64,000 nucleotides of DNA from Bradyrhizobium sp. OK095 (lineage in GTDB: Bacteria; Pseudomonadota; Alphaproteobacteria; Rhizobiales; Xanthobacteraceae). Positions 18,641 to 26,270 of this stretch are shown piece by piece (position 1 is the stretch's first letter; each line of letters opens with the position of its first letter). The notes beneath the pieces are model-generated. The model saw only the letters and a list, made by a program, of their open reading frames with translations. It did no database searches and was not told the DNA's origin. The position numbers were made by a program, and so were the translations under genes. Location: positions 62,001 to 126,000 of the forward strand of contig NZ_FOBX01000011.1 of the NCBI RefSeq assembly GCF_900109945.1. Direction: 5' to 3'.

Positions 18641-20506
18641 ATGACCATCGCTGGAGCGATTAACTTCGTCGGCAATATGCCCGACATCGACCGGTCCTTG
18701 CACGCGATGGCATTGGGCAAGGGCAAATCCCGCCTTCATCGTGACGCTGGCCAGGTGCTAGGGATCTGCGACGATGCCGAAATGGCCGTGGACGGGCCGG
18801 TCGTTGCGCTGTTTCACGGGCGTCTCGATCACGCTGCGGAGCTGGATCTGCCTCGTGTCGGCCGCTCTGCCGCGCAAGTTCTGCTCGATGCGTACCGACG
18901 CTGGGATCTGGATTTTCCGCTGCGACTGGTCGGGGATTTTGCCGGAGCGATCTGGGATGGGCGGGCGCGGCGACTTCTGCTGATCCGTGACGCGCTCGGC
19001 ATGATTCCCTTGTACTTCTGGCGGAACGGAGCGGAGGTCCTGTTCGCCACCGAGCCGCAGGGACTGCTGGCGCAGCCGCGAGTCGAGCGGACCATCGACG
19101 AACGCTGGATCGCGCGCTGGCTGGCGCTGTTGCCCCACAGCGATGCCGGGACACTCCATCGCGGGATGGAGCGCGTGTTGCCGGGTCATCTGGCTTTGTT
19201 CGACGATGAAGGCCCGCGACAATTGCGCTATTGGCGGCCGGAGGAACTGTCCCCCATCCGTCTGGCACGCGACGAGGATTATGCCGAGGCCATCCGCATG
19301 CGGCTGGACGAGGCGATCCGTTGCCGCATCGCCGGCGCTGAGGTGGTCGGGAGCCATTTGAGCGCGGGACTCGACAGTTCCAGCGTCACGGCATGCACTG
19401 CACGGCAACTCAATGAGAGGGGCCTCAGGCTGACGGCCTACACCGCTGTCCCGGTCGCGGGCTTCGACGGCAGTGCCTATCGCGATCGCATCTGGGACGA
19501 AGGACCGCTGGCGGCGCGGGTGGCGGAAGCTTACCCGAATATCGATCACGTCCTGGTTCCGAACGACGGGTCGGCGTTGTTCGATGTTCTCGACCGGGTC
19601 GGCGAAACCTCCAGCATGCCTGTCGTGAATACGACGAACCAGGTCTGGAGCGATGCCATTGGCCAGGCGGCCAAACGCCGAGGCGTTACCGTGATGTTGA
19701 GCGGGGGCAAAGGCAACATGACGATAAGCTATGACGGCTTCGGTTTCCTGACGCGATTGGCCCACGACGGCCGTTGGGTCACCCTGGCGAGGCACCTGCT
19801 TGCCCATCATCGCACCGGGACATCATGGGCTTCGCTCGGCAATCGGGTGATCGCCCCTTTGCTTCCGGCCCCGCTGCGGCGCTTTCTTCGCCGTCTGTTC
19901 GGCCGGCCTGAACTTGAACTGCACGCTTACTCGGCTCTGCGTGCCGATTTCGCCGAGCGGGCGGGCATTCTGGACGAAGCGAAGTCCATGGCCGGCAATG
20001 TCGGCAACACGGCACTCGGTCGGCGGGACGTCCGGCTCGCGGTCCTGGGGCGAGCGGACTCCGCGATGGTGTGGCGATCGCAGAAGCGCAGATTCGGTTT
20101 CACCCTTTGTGATCCGACGTTCGACCGGCGCCTGGTCGAGTTGTGCCTTGCCATTCCAGCCGAGCAATTTCTGCTGCATGGCGAGAGCCGCTCGCTGGTG
20201 CGTCGTGCGATGCATGGAATTCTACCCGACGCAGTCAGGCTGGAACGCCGCAAGGGGCTGCAGGCCGCCGATTGGTCCCGCCAGATGACGGCTGCGCGAT
20301 CAGAGATCATTGCGGAAGTCGAGCGGCTGGAACGCAGCCCGCTGGCGAGCGCCTGCCTCGATCTGCCGCGCCTCCGCCACCTTGTCGAAAACTGGCCGGA
20401 TGGCGGATGGCACTCCGCCAAGACGATGCAAAGCTATCAGCTTGCTCTCGCGCGAGGACTGGCGACCGGTCGATTCCTTCGCCGCTTCGAGGGCGGCAAC
20501 GAGTGA
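18641..20506 (+). CDS. Lasso peptide macrolactam cyclase (asparagine-synthetase-like, C protein)
   Basis: The 621-residue protein is built like asparagine synthetase B. An N-terminal glutaminase-like domain without a usable N-terminal Cys (it begins MTIAGAINF) is followed by an ATP-binding synthetase domain with the PP-loop HLSAGLDSSSVTAC. Lasso cyclases adenylate the ring Asp/Glu side chain and close the lactam with the core N-terminus. The family is identified by adjacency to a B2 protease, a PqqD-like protein and a precursor. ATG 18641 gives the usual N-terminus; an in-frame ATG at 18605 would add 12 residues, and neither has a strong ribosome-binding site. The stop is 10 bp from the convergent precursor gene's stop. 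Confidence 0.9.
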   Translation: MTIAGAINFVGNMPDIDRSLHAMALGKGKSRLHRDAGQVLGICDDAEMAVDGPVVALFHGRLDHAAELDLPRVGRSAAQVLLDAYRRWDLDFPLRLVGDFAGAIWDGRARRLLLIRDALGMIPLYFWRNGAEVLFATEPQGLLAQPRVERTIDERWIARWLALLPHSDAGTLHRGMERVLPGHLALFDDEGPRQLRYWRPEELSPIRLARDEDYAEAIRMRLDEAIRCRIAGAEVVGSHLSAGLDSSSVTACTARQLNERGLRLTAYTAVPVAGFDGSAYRDRIWDEGPLAARVAEAYPNIDHVLVPNDGSALFDVLDRVGETSSMPVVNTTNQVWSDAIGQAAKRRGVTVMLSGGKGNMTISYDGFGFLTRLAHDGRWVTLARHLLAHHRTGTSWASLGNRVIAPLLPAPLRRFLRRLFGRPELELHAYSALRADFAERAGILDEAKSMAGNVGNTALGRRDVRLAVLGRADSAMVWRSQKRRFGFTLCDPTFDRRLVELCLAIPAEQFLLHGESRSLVRRAMHGILPDAVRLERRKGLQAADWSRQMTAARSEIIAEVERLERSPLASACLDLPRLRHLVENWPDGGWHSAKTMQSYQLALARGLATGRFLRRFEGGNE

Positions 20507-20516
20507 ACCGCCCGAA

Positions 20517-20672
20517 TCAGGAAAAATCAAATCCGCCGCTATCCGGAATGAAACCAGGCCCATTTTCGGCGCTGTTGGCCGGAATGATCGTCAGCACCGG
20601 CTTGCGCCATTCCCTGGCCGGCGCTTCGGCGGCGGGGAAACGTTCGGCTTCGGTGTTGTTCGGCTCCTGCAC
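20517..20672 (-). CDS. Lasso peptide precursor (A), 51 residues
   Basis: Minus-strand GTG at 20672 with GAGGG seven bases upstream; stop TGA at 20517-20519. The leader starts MQEPNNTEAERFPAAEAPAR and continues EWRKPVLTIIPANSAEN. W22-x-x-P25-x-L27 is the leader motif read by the PqqD-like RRE. The remainder, GPGFIPDSGGFDFS (38-51), is the probable core: Gly1 to Asp7 would give a 7-residue ring and a SGGFDFS tail ending in Ser. If cleavage is one residue earlier, the ring has 8 residues. The usual Thr at -2 is not present, so the cleavage site is uncertain. It lies 73 bp after B2 on the same strand. TATGAT (minus strand, 20713-20718) could be its own -10 box. Confidence 0.8.
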   Translation of the reverse strand: MQEPNNTEAERFPAAEAPAREWRKPVLTIIPANSAENGPGFIPDSGGFDFS

Positions 20673-20745
20673 GGTAAGACCCTCTATTCCAATCAATCAG
20701 CCACGTCTGACTATCATACGTGAATCCATGTGGATAGCAGGAGCT

Positions 20746-21219
20746 TCATGTCATGGATGACAGCGAAACGTCCTCCCGCCCGGGGCGGAACAGCGCAATC
20801 GGATGGAAAAGCGGGGCCTGCTCGCCGCCCACGACGATCCAGCCGTCTGCGAGCCGGAGCCAGACATGGGCATCCAGCCCGGCCTCGGATTGACGGACCC
20901 CGTAGACGAGATCCGCGACAATGCCACGACGCCCCAACATCTGCTGGGCTGCGATGGCCTGGTCAAAGCATACTGAGCGCCACGGCACGCGCCGAGCTGC
21001 CGCCAGGACGGCCCAGCGCACGCGGCGCGGAAAAAATGCAGAAGCCGATGCCTTCTGCGCCTCGACTGGACCGATCAGGCGCTGCGCTATCTGTTGGAAA
21101 GGCTGCCGTTTCAGGCGCAGGCGCGCCGTCGTCAGCCTGCACACCGCTTCGGCGACCAGCGGCAGATCGACGCGACGTCGCCAGAGGCGACGAAGCAGGG
21201 AGCCGCGCTCAATCGCCAT
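20746..21219 (-). CDS. Lasso peptide leader protease B2 (transglutaminase-like)
   Basis: A 157-residue cysteine protease of the Transglut_core3 type that cuts the leader from the lasso precursor. The catalytic Cys is in VPWRSVCFDQAIAAQQML and the His in LDAHVWLRLADGWIVVGG, with the acidic residue expected in the following strand. In proteobacteria and firmicutes this protease is often separate from the RRE protein, as here. It overlaps the sulfotransferase gene by 11 bp and is followed by the precursor gene. Confidence 0.93.
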   Translation of the reverse strand: MAIERGSLLRRLWRRRVDLPLVAEAVCRLTTARLRLKRQPFQQIAQRLIGPVEAQKASASAFFPRRVRWAVLAAARRVPWRSVCFDQAIAAQQMLGRRGIVADLVYGVRQSEAGLDAHVWLRLADGWIVVGGEQAPLFHPIALFRPGREDVSLSSMT

Positions 21220-22042
21220 AGCCCAATTCCCGCATGATGGAGCCGTGCTCTCGCACGATGCGATCGGCTTGCGCCGCCGTCAGCTTCTGGCGCCATCCTC
21301 CGGCCGTTCCGGAACCGAAGAAGCGGTTGGGTGCGTGTCGAGAGGATTCGCGGAAGCCCTTGCGTGCCTCTTCGGCCTTGAGCCGGTCGAATTGTGTGGC
21401 ATCGAGCAGCCTAGCCAGCGAATCGCGGGGAAGGTCGTATTTCAGGGCTTCCGCGATACGAGGAAAAGCGTCCAGCGGCTTGGCGATCATGTCCTCGTAG
21501 CGGACCAAGAGAACTGGAAGACCCGAGGCGAGCCAGCTGGCCGTGTGCCGGCTCCAGCTGGAGACAAGCTGAGGCAACAGGTGCATCAGGCCTCGCGAAC
21601 CGCCCCCAAGCGACCATTCGGGGTTCGCCATCAATTCTATCGCGCTGTCCGTTGTGACCCCAAAATAAGTTGCCAGTGACGGAGCAACGTCGCGCGGATC
21701 GCGAACGATCAGGACGACGGCCTCGATGTGCTCGCGCGGGAATGGAGGCTCCGCCGCTCCTGGCGCCGTCAGCCAGGCGTCATGCGTCTTGAGGGGGCCC
21801 CCCTCCGCAGCGACTTGCCAGGCCGACCGGAACGCGCCTGGTCGCAATCGGCGCTGTTCATCGTGCAACAGATCCGATGTCTCGATTTCGAGGGTATCGT
21901 CGAAGAATTGGCGTTCCGCGCCAACGCGGACATCCAGCGCATTGATGTCCGGCGGGCCGCCCCGAACGAGAGCCGTCAGAAACGCTCTCACCCAGGTATT
22001 CCCCGACCGGGGATAGGAGGCGATCAGGCGAAGGCCGCTCAT
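21209..22042 (-). CDS. PAPS-dependent sulfotransferase in the lasso cluster
   Basis: A 277-residue cytosolic-type sulfotransferase. The 5'-phosphosulphate loop is IASYPRSGNTWVRAF, the 3'-phosphate motif is VLIVRDPRDVAPSLATYFG, and the C-terminal GTAGGWRQKL resembles the GxxGxWK nucleotide motif. The likely catalytic His is in PLKTHDAWL. The start ATG 22042 overlaps the kinase stop (ATGA), so it is translationally coupled to the kinase and lies between kinase and protease. Position strongly suggests that it acts on the lasso peptide. The predicted core has only Ser hydroxyls unless another residue is hydroxylated first. A polysaccharide acceptor cannot be excluded, because sugar genes lie nearby. 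Confidence 0.9.
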   Translation of the reverse strand: MSGLRLIASYPRSGNTWVRAFLTALVRGGPPDINALDVRVGAERQFFDDTLEIETSDLLHDEQRRLRPGAFRSAWQVAAEGGPLKTHDAWLTAPGAAEPPFPREHIEAVVLIVRDPRDVAPSLATYFGVTTDSAIELMANPEWSLGGGSRGLMHLLPQLVSSWSRHTASWLASGLPVLLVRYEDMIAKPLDAFPRIAEALKYDLPRDSLARLLDATQFDRLKAEEARKGFRESSRHAPNRFFGSGTAGGWRQKLTAAQADRIVREHGSIMRELGYGD

Positions 22043-22995
22043 GACGCCGCATGCGCCTCGAAACGTTGCACCATCATGGCGAGGTCTGCGAGATCGGGAC
22101 TTCGTGTGAGATGATAGATCTCTGCTGCGCCGACGATCGTTCCAAGAGATTTGAACAGACCCGGCTCCAATCCCCATTCAGCCGCCGTTCGTTTGCGATA
22201 GATCTGCTGGTGTAAGCCGGAAATCGCGGACGTCGGCGCCAGTTTCTCGATCTCGTTACGGCCGGCAAGCGGCGCGTTGGACGGGCTGAGCAGATAGATC
22301 TTCTTCAATGGCAGCGCAGAAGGCTCGAAATTGGCCGCCTCTGCCAAGTAGAAATGGTACTTGTGCTGACCAGGACGATTTGCGGCCAGGCCATGCGATC
22401 CGATGCCCATGGCCTCGAGAGAATCCTGCCACAGCTTGACCCGCGGAAAGGCCGGGAGAACGGCCGGCCCATCGGCCGCGGCAGGATCGATCACGCAGAC
22501 ATCGTCGGACAACAGCGCGTGGCCGCGGCGCGTCAAGGCCGTGGCCAGCGTGGATTTTCCAGCGCCCGATATGCCCGCTATTGCAACAGCGTTGCCACCG
22601 ATCCGCACGCAGGACGCGTGAAGGGGGAACAGTCCGCGCCGATGCGAGAGCAGGCCCAGGATCGTTCCGAACAGGAAGATGCGCACATCCGGACGATCCG
22701 CCGCGATCTGCGGATCGATGATGATCTCTTCCGAACTCCGTAACCAATAGGTCGCGACGCCATCGATCGACAGCCGGGCCTGCATCTGCGGCGTGATCTG
22801 CAAAAGCGGCGACATATCATGCGCGCCATCGAGACGGGCGGGGATGGCTCCCGTTCGGATCACTAGATCCGGCTCGCGGTCATCCCCGGTCCACGGCGCG
22901 AGTTCCGGCAGCGGCAGCGTCGAACGTACGCGCAACCCGCACAGGAAGAGATCGCTGTTTGCGATGGCCGCAGCCCGATGCGGTTCAGCCGACAT
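22039..22995 (-). CDS. HPr-kinase-like lasso peptide kinase
   Basis: A 318-residue protein with an HprK-type P-loop, AIAGISGAGKSTLATAL, and the conserved LLSDDVCVID. PLHASCVRIGG precedes the P-loop, as in HprK-related proteins. It lacks the HPr-recognition context: no PTS genes are nearby, and it sits between the PqqD-like and sulfotransferase genes with 11-bp and 4-bp overlaps. HprK homologues in lasso clusters, such as that for paeninodin, phosphorylate the C-terminal Ser. The precursor found here ends in Ser, which fits. Residues 1-110 are the less conserved N-terminal domain. Confidence 0.9.
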   Translation of the reverse strand: MSAEPHRAAAIANSDLFLCGLRVRSTLPLPELAPWTGDDREPDLVIRTGAIPARLDGAHDMSPLLQITPQMQARLSIDGVATYWLRSSEEIIIDPQIAADRPDVRIFLFGTILGLLSHRRGLFPLHASCVRIGGNAVAIAGISGAGKSTLATALTRRGHALLSDDVCVIDPAAADGPAVLPAFPRVKLWQDSLEAMGIGSHGLAANRPGQHKYHFYLAEAANFEPSALPLKKIYLLSPSNAPLAGRNEIEKLAPTSAISGLHQQIYRKRTAAEWGLEPGLFKSLGTIVGAAEIYHLTRSPDLADLAMMVQRFEAHAAS

Positions 22996-23269
22996 CGACC
23001 AGGCCGAGCTTGCGCAACGATGTCAGCAATTCCAGAATATCGGCGGTGATCTGTTCGTGGTCGCCGCGATATTCGGCAACCACGGCGTCGCGGAGGGTCG
23101 CGACGGGCGTCGGACGGGCAAGACGGCGCCAGACGTCGCTGCCAATCGTATCCAGGCCGCAATAGACGCCGTGCTCGATGCTCATCAGGATGAAGTTGTC
23201 GTCGACCTCGGTCGCGAGATGCTTCCGGGCCCGGGATACGGTATCGGTCAGCTTCAGAACGTCAGACAT
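22985..23269 (-). CDS. PqqD-like RRE protein (lasso B1)
   Basis: A 94-residue winged-helix protein of the PqqD family: LKLTDTVSRARKHLATEVDD, then LMSIEHGVYCGLDTIGSDVW, and a C-terminal helix ending LRKLGLVDVG. In lasso systems this RiPP recognition element binds the leader (the W-x-x-P region) and delivers the precursor to protease and cyclase. It is the first gene of the overlapping minus-strand run B1-kinase-sulfotransferase-B2-A. Confidence 0.92.
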   Translation of the reverse strand: MSDVLKLTDTVSRARKHLATEVDDNFILMSIEHGVYCGLDTIGSDVWRRLARPTPVATLRDAVVAEYRGDHEQITADILELLTSLRKLGLVDVG

Positions 23270-23386
23270 GTCTTATCGCTAAATTCCCTGGCAATTGTCG
23301 CGGGTCGGCGGATGCCGCAATTTGCTGAAGACCCCGCATAAACCGGCGGCTGCACAAGTTGCTTTCGGAAATCCGCGCCCCACCGA

Positions 23387-24013
23387 CTAGCTTACCCATC
23401 GATGACGGTACCAGCAATTGATGGCGAAGCGGCTATCCAGAAATGCGCCGGACGGGCAGGAAATCCGCTGCACCTCATGGGGGGCCCATGACGGAAACAA
23501 CAGCAGGGTGTCAGATCGAGGCAGAATATCGACGTTACGCCGTTCGCCGTCCATTGCCGGTGCCATCGCGTAGAGCCGCAGGTTTCCGCCATCGAATCCC
23601 TTCGGGCGACGATGAAAATAGTAGACGCCGGTCAAGGCCCGTGCCGAATGCGCCGCCGCATGATCCGTGGCGGTGTCGATATGCTGATTGAAGAAGGCGC
23701 CTTCACCATGTGCAACCAGTTCGAGCTCGAGCGGGGCGAGATCGATCGGCGACAGATTGAGCTCGCGGATCGCCCAATCCAGAACATCGATGAAGCGCGC
23801 TTCCAGTTCCTGCCGCAGATCGCCGAAATCCCGCAGCATGTGCGAGACCCTGACGTCCCGATTGACTTCGCCGTTGCTGAGACGGGTCGGTACGAAATCG
23901 TTCTGCCGTCGGTCGGCATAAATGAGCAGCCGCTCGACCAGTGCCTCACCCAGGAATGGCTCGATCGTCCTGTATGGCGGCGGTTGCTGCAGGGCTTCAA
24001 GGCCTGTTGTCAC
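23387..24013 (-). CDS. 2-oxoglutarate/Fe(II)-dependent oxygenase in the lasso cluster
   Basis: About 208 residues from a GTG at 24013 (VTTGLEALQQPPPYRTIEPF, AGGA upstream); the frame stays open further upstream but has no credible start there. The iron ligands are His and Asp in FFNQHIDTAT and His in WAPHEVQRI, and Arg in LDSRFAINCWYRHRW is the expected 2-oxoglutarate ligand. A prolyl-4-hydroxylase-like double-stranded helix is likely (LTGVYYFHR, GGNLRLY). It lies 117 bp after the PqqD-like gene's upstream end on the same strand. It probably hydroxylates the peptide (for example Asp, Pro or Phe), which could create a site for the sulfotransferase; this is inference. Confidence 0.85.
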   Translation of the reverse strand: MTTGLEALQQPPPYRTIEPFLGEALVERLLIYADRRQNDFVPTRLSNGEVNRDVRVSHMLRDFGDLRQELEARFIDVLDWAIRELNLSPIDLAPLELELVAHGEGAFFNQHIDTATDHAAAHSARALTGVYYFHRRPKGFDGGNLRLYAMAPAMDGERRNVDILPRSDTLLLFPSWAPHEVQRISCPSGAFLDSRFAINCWYRHRWVS

Positions 24014-24326
24014 GTCAGACGATCCTGCTCGGTCGGGAAGAGCGACGGGTTCTATCGCAAAGCCGCGGAGGCGACAATCTGGAAAACCTTGCAATAACCG
24101 GCATGGCAGGTTTGCCAGGCCGACTGTAAACTGGGAGCCAAGGGCGCTCCCCGAGCGGCTCTTGCGGCGTCTCGCGCCCGTGCCCCGTTCGGGTCCGCCT
24201 GTGCGCGGCTTGGATGTGAGATTGCTTTTGATGTTCACGAAATTACTGATCGCGGGCCACCGAATGCCCGTGTCCTCGCCAGCAATAGCCGAGGCAGCCA
24301 AGCGCGCGGTGGCTCCGGAGTAGGCA
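24014..24326. other. Divergent gap between oxygenase and exporter genes
   Basis: About 310 bp between divergent genes. It should hold the promoters for the oxygenase and exporter. I see no good gene, hairpin or consensus promoter. Confidence 0.35.
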
Positions 24327-26075
24327 ATGCTCGCTATATTGCGCCTTTTGGCCACCGTCCCCCGCGGGCAGCTGGCGATGCTTCTCGTTCTCATGATCCT
24401 GAGCGGGATAAGCGAAGGTATCGGCCTGCTGCTGCTTGTTCCTCTGCTCGATCTCATCGGCTCCGCGCCTCATCAGGAGCCTGCGCTTGGCTTGAGCCGT
24501 GCCCTCGCAGCCAGCGGCATCCCGCCGACGCTGCTGGCGGTCCTGACGCTTTTCGTCGGTGCCGTCGCTTTCCGCAACGCGATCCAGTATGGCCGCGAGC
24601 GATTGGCGGTCAGCGTTCAGTTGCAGTTCGTCGATCGCCTGCGTCGCGATTGCCTGACGGCGGTCCTCAAGGCCGAATGGCGCTGGATTGTCGGGCAGCA
24701 GCGGTCCGATCACGCCAGCCTGCTGCTCACCGATATCCATCGCGCCGGCCTCGGCCTCAATGCGGGGCTTGGCCTGCTGGCCGGCAGTGCAACGACGCTT
24801 GCCTGTCTCTCGGCCGCCGTTCTGCTCTCGTGGAAGATAACAGCGCTGGCGCTCGCCAGTGGCGGCGGTGTCTTCCTTCTTCTTGCTCGCCAGCGGCGCG
24901 CGGCATTGAAGCTGGGCCAGAATCTGGGCGAAGCCAATCGCGCCTTGCATGCAAATGTTCAGCAAAGCCTCGCCAGCATCAAGCTGACGAAGATCCTCGG
25001 CACCGAGCAGGCGCATCGCGACAACATTCTGGCAACGAGTTGCAGCCTTCGCAGCCATCAATTGGCATTCGCGTCCGGAGCGAGTTTGTCGAAGGCATTC
25101 TTCCAGACCGCGGGTGCCGCGATGGTGGCAGTCTACGTTTATTTCGGACTGACCATGTGGCAGACCCCGATGCCGGAGCTCCTGACGCTGGTCGTGGTCT
25201 TCGCCCGTCTGATCCCGATGTTCGCCGGCCTGCAGCAACAGACGCATCTCTGGCTACATGCAAGACCGACTTTTGCAGAGATCGAACAGTTGCTTGCGGC
25301 GTGCAAACGGGTCGAACAGCCGCTGTCGGACATCAGCGCCCCGCCGCTCCGTTTGCGGGAAACTATCCGTTTCACGGACGTGACGTTGCACTATGAGGGC
25401 CGCCGCGAACCGGCTCTGCGGAACGTGTCGCTGCAGTTTCCCGCTGGAACCACCACGGCCATCCTTGGGCCGTCTGGCGCCGGCAAGAGCACGCTGGCCG
25501 ATTTGCTGACGGGGCTCCTCGTCCCGAACCAGGGCACTGTGGAAGTGGACGGGGTCGCGCTGACTGGATCGGACCGCGCGCGCTGGCGCCCCCGCGTGGC
25601 CTATGTTCCGCAAGACCTCTTCCTCTTCAACGAGACGATCCGTGCCAACCTTCTTTGGGCCCGCCCGGACGCCAGCGAGAGCGAGCTGCGGCTTGCGCTG
25701 GAGCGAGCGGCAGCCGACTTTGTCTTCGGCCTTCCCGGTGGGCTCGACACAGTGGTCGGCGACGGTGGAGTGCGCATGTCTGGCGGTGAGCGGCAACGCA
25801 TCGTCCTTGCCCGCGCGCTTCTGACGCAGCCGGACGTCCTGATCCTCGACGAAGCCACGAGCGCATTGGACCTGGAAAGCGAACATCGCGTTCAGGCGGT
25901 GATCGAAGCGCTCCACGGCAGCATGACCATCTTCATCGTTGGCCACCGGCTCCTGAATCTCGATCGGGTCGATATGGTCGTGCTGCTGAACCAGGGTGGG
26001 GTCGTTGCCACCGGGCCATGGCGTGAGGTTGCCGGAAAGAAGCCCTTCGGCGAAACGCGTGCCGTCGCGCCGTAA
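24327..26075 (+). CDS. ABC transporter permease/ATPase, probable lasso peptide exporter (D protein)
   Basis: A 582-residue half-transporter. Six transmembrane helices occupy about residues 1-320 (for example LAMLLVLMILSGISEGIGLL). The ATPase follows, with Walker A (ILGPSGAGKSTL), Q-loop (VAYVPQDLFLF), signature (RMSGGERQRIVLARAL), Walker B (VLILDEATSALD) and a His switch (IVGHRL). This matches the D protein of lasso clusters, which exports the mature peptide and confers self-immunity. It is divergent from the oxygenase gene and only 195 bp before the polysaccharide genes on the same strand, so a lipid-linked sugar substrate is the alternative. Confidence 0.88.
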   Translation: MLAILRLLATVPRGQLAMLLVLMILSGISEGIGLLLLVPLLDLIGSAPHQEPALGLSRALAASGIPPTLLAVLTLFVGAVAFRNAIQYGRERLAVSVQLQFVDRLRRDCLTAVLKAEWRWIVGQQRSDHASLLLTDIHRAGLGLNAGLGLLAGSATTLACLSAAVLLSWKITALALASGGGVFLLLARQRRAALKLGQNLGEANRALHANVQQSLASIKLTKILGTEQAHRDNILATSCSLRSHQLAFASGASLSKAFFQTAGAAMVAVYVYFGLTMWQTPMPELLTLVVVFARLIPMFAGLQQQTHLWLHARPTFAEIEQLLAACKRVEQPLSDISAPPLRLRETIRFTDVTLHYEGRREPALRNVSLQFPAGTTTAILGPSGAGKSTLADLLTGLLVPNQGTVEVDGVALTGSDRARWRPRVAYVPQDLFLFNETIRANLLWARPDASESELRLALERAAADFVFGLPGGLDTVVGDGGVRMSGGERQRIVLARALLTQPDVLILDEATSALDLESEHRVQAVIEALHGSMTIFIVGHRLLNLDRVDMVVLLNQGGVVATGPWREVAGKKPFGETRAVAP

Positions 26076-26270
26076 GCCCCACGGCCCGCAAACGCGCAGC
26101 GTGTGGCTCCGACACTCCAGCCGCCTGGGCAAAGGAGTTCGATAACCGCGGTTTGCACAATAAAATCCGACCGACAAGAGTCGCCGGACCGAATCTCTTG
26201 TGGTACTGAAGATCAAGCGGGATATGACCTTGCACCCGCATCCTTTGCTCTGGAATTCGATTTGTTCGAC

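Noticed and set aside
20300-20563. Alternative short minus-strand frame near the lasso precursor
   Set aside because: It is antisense to the cyclase over most of its length and lacks the W-x-x-P leader motif; the 20517-20672 frame fits better.
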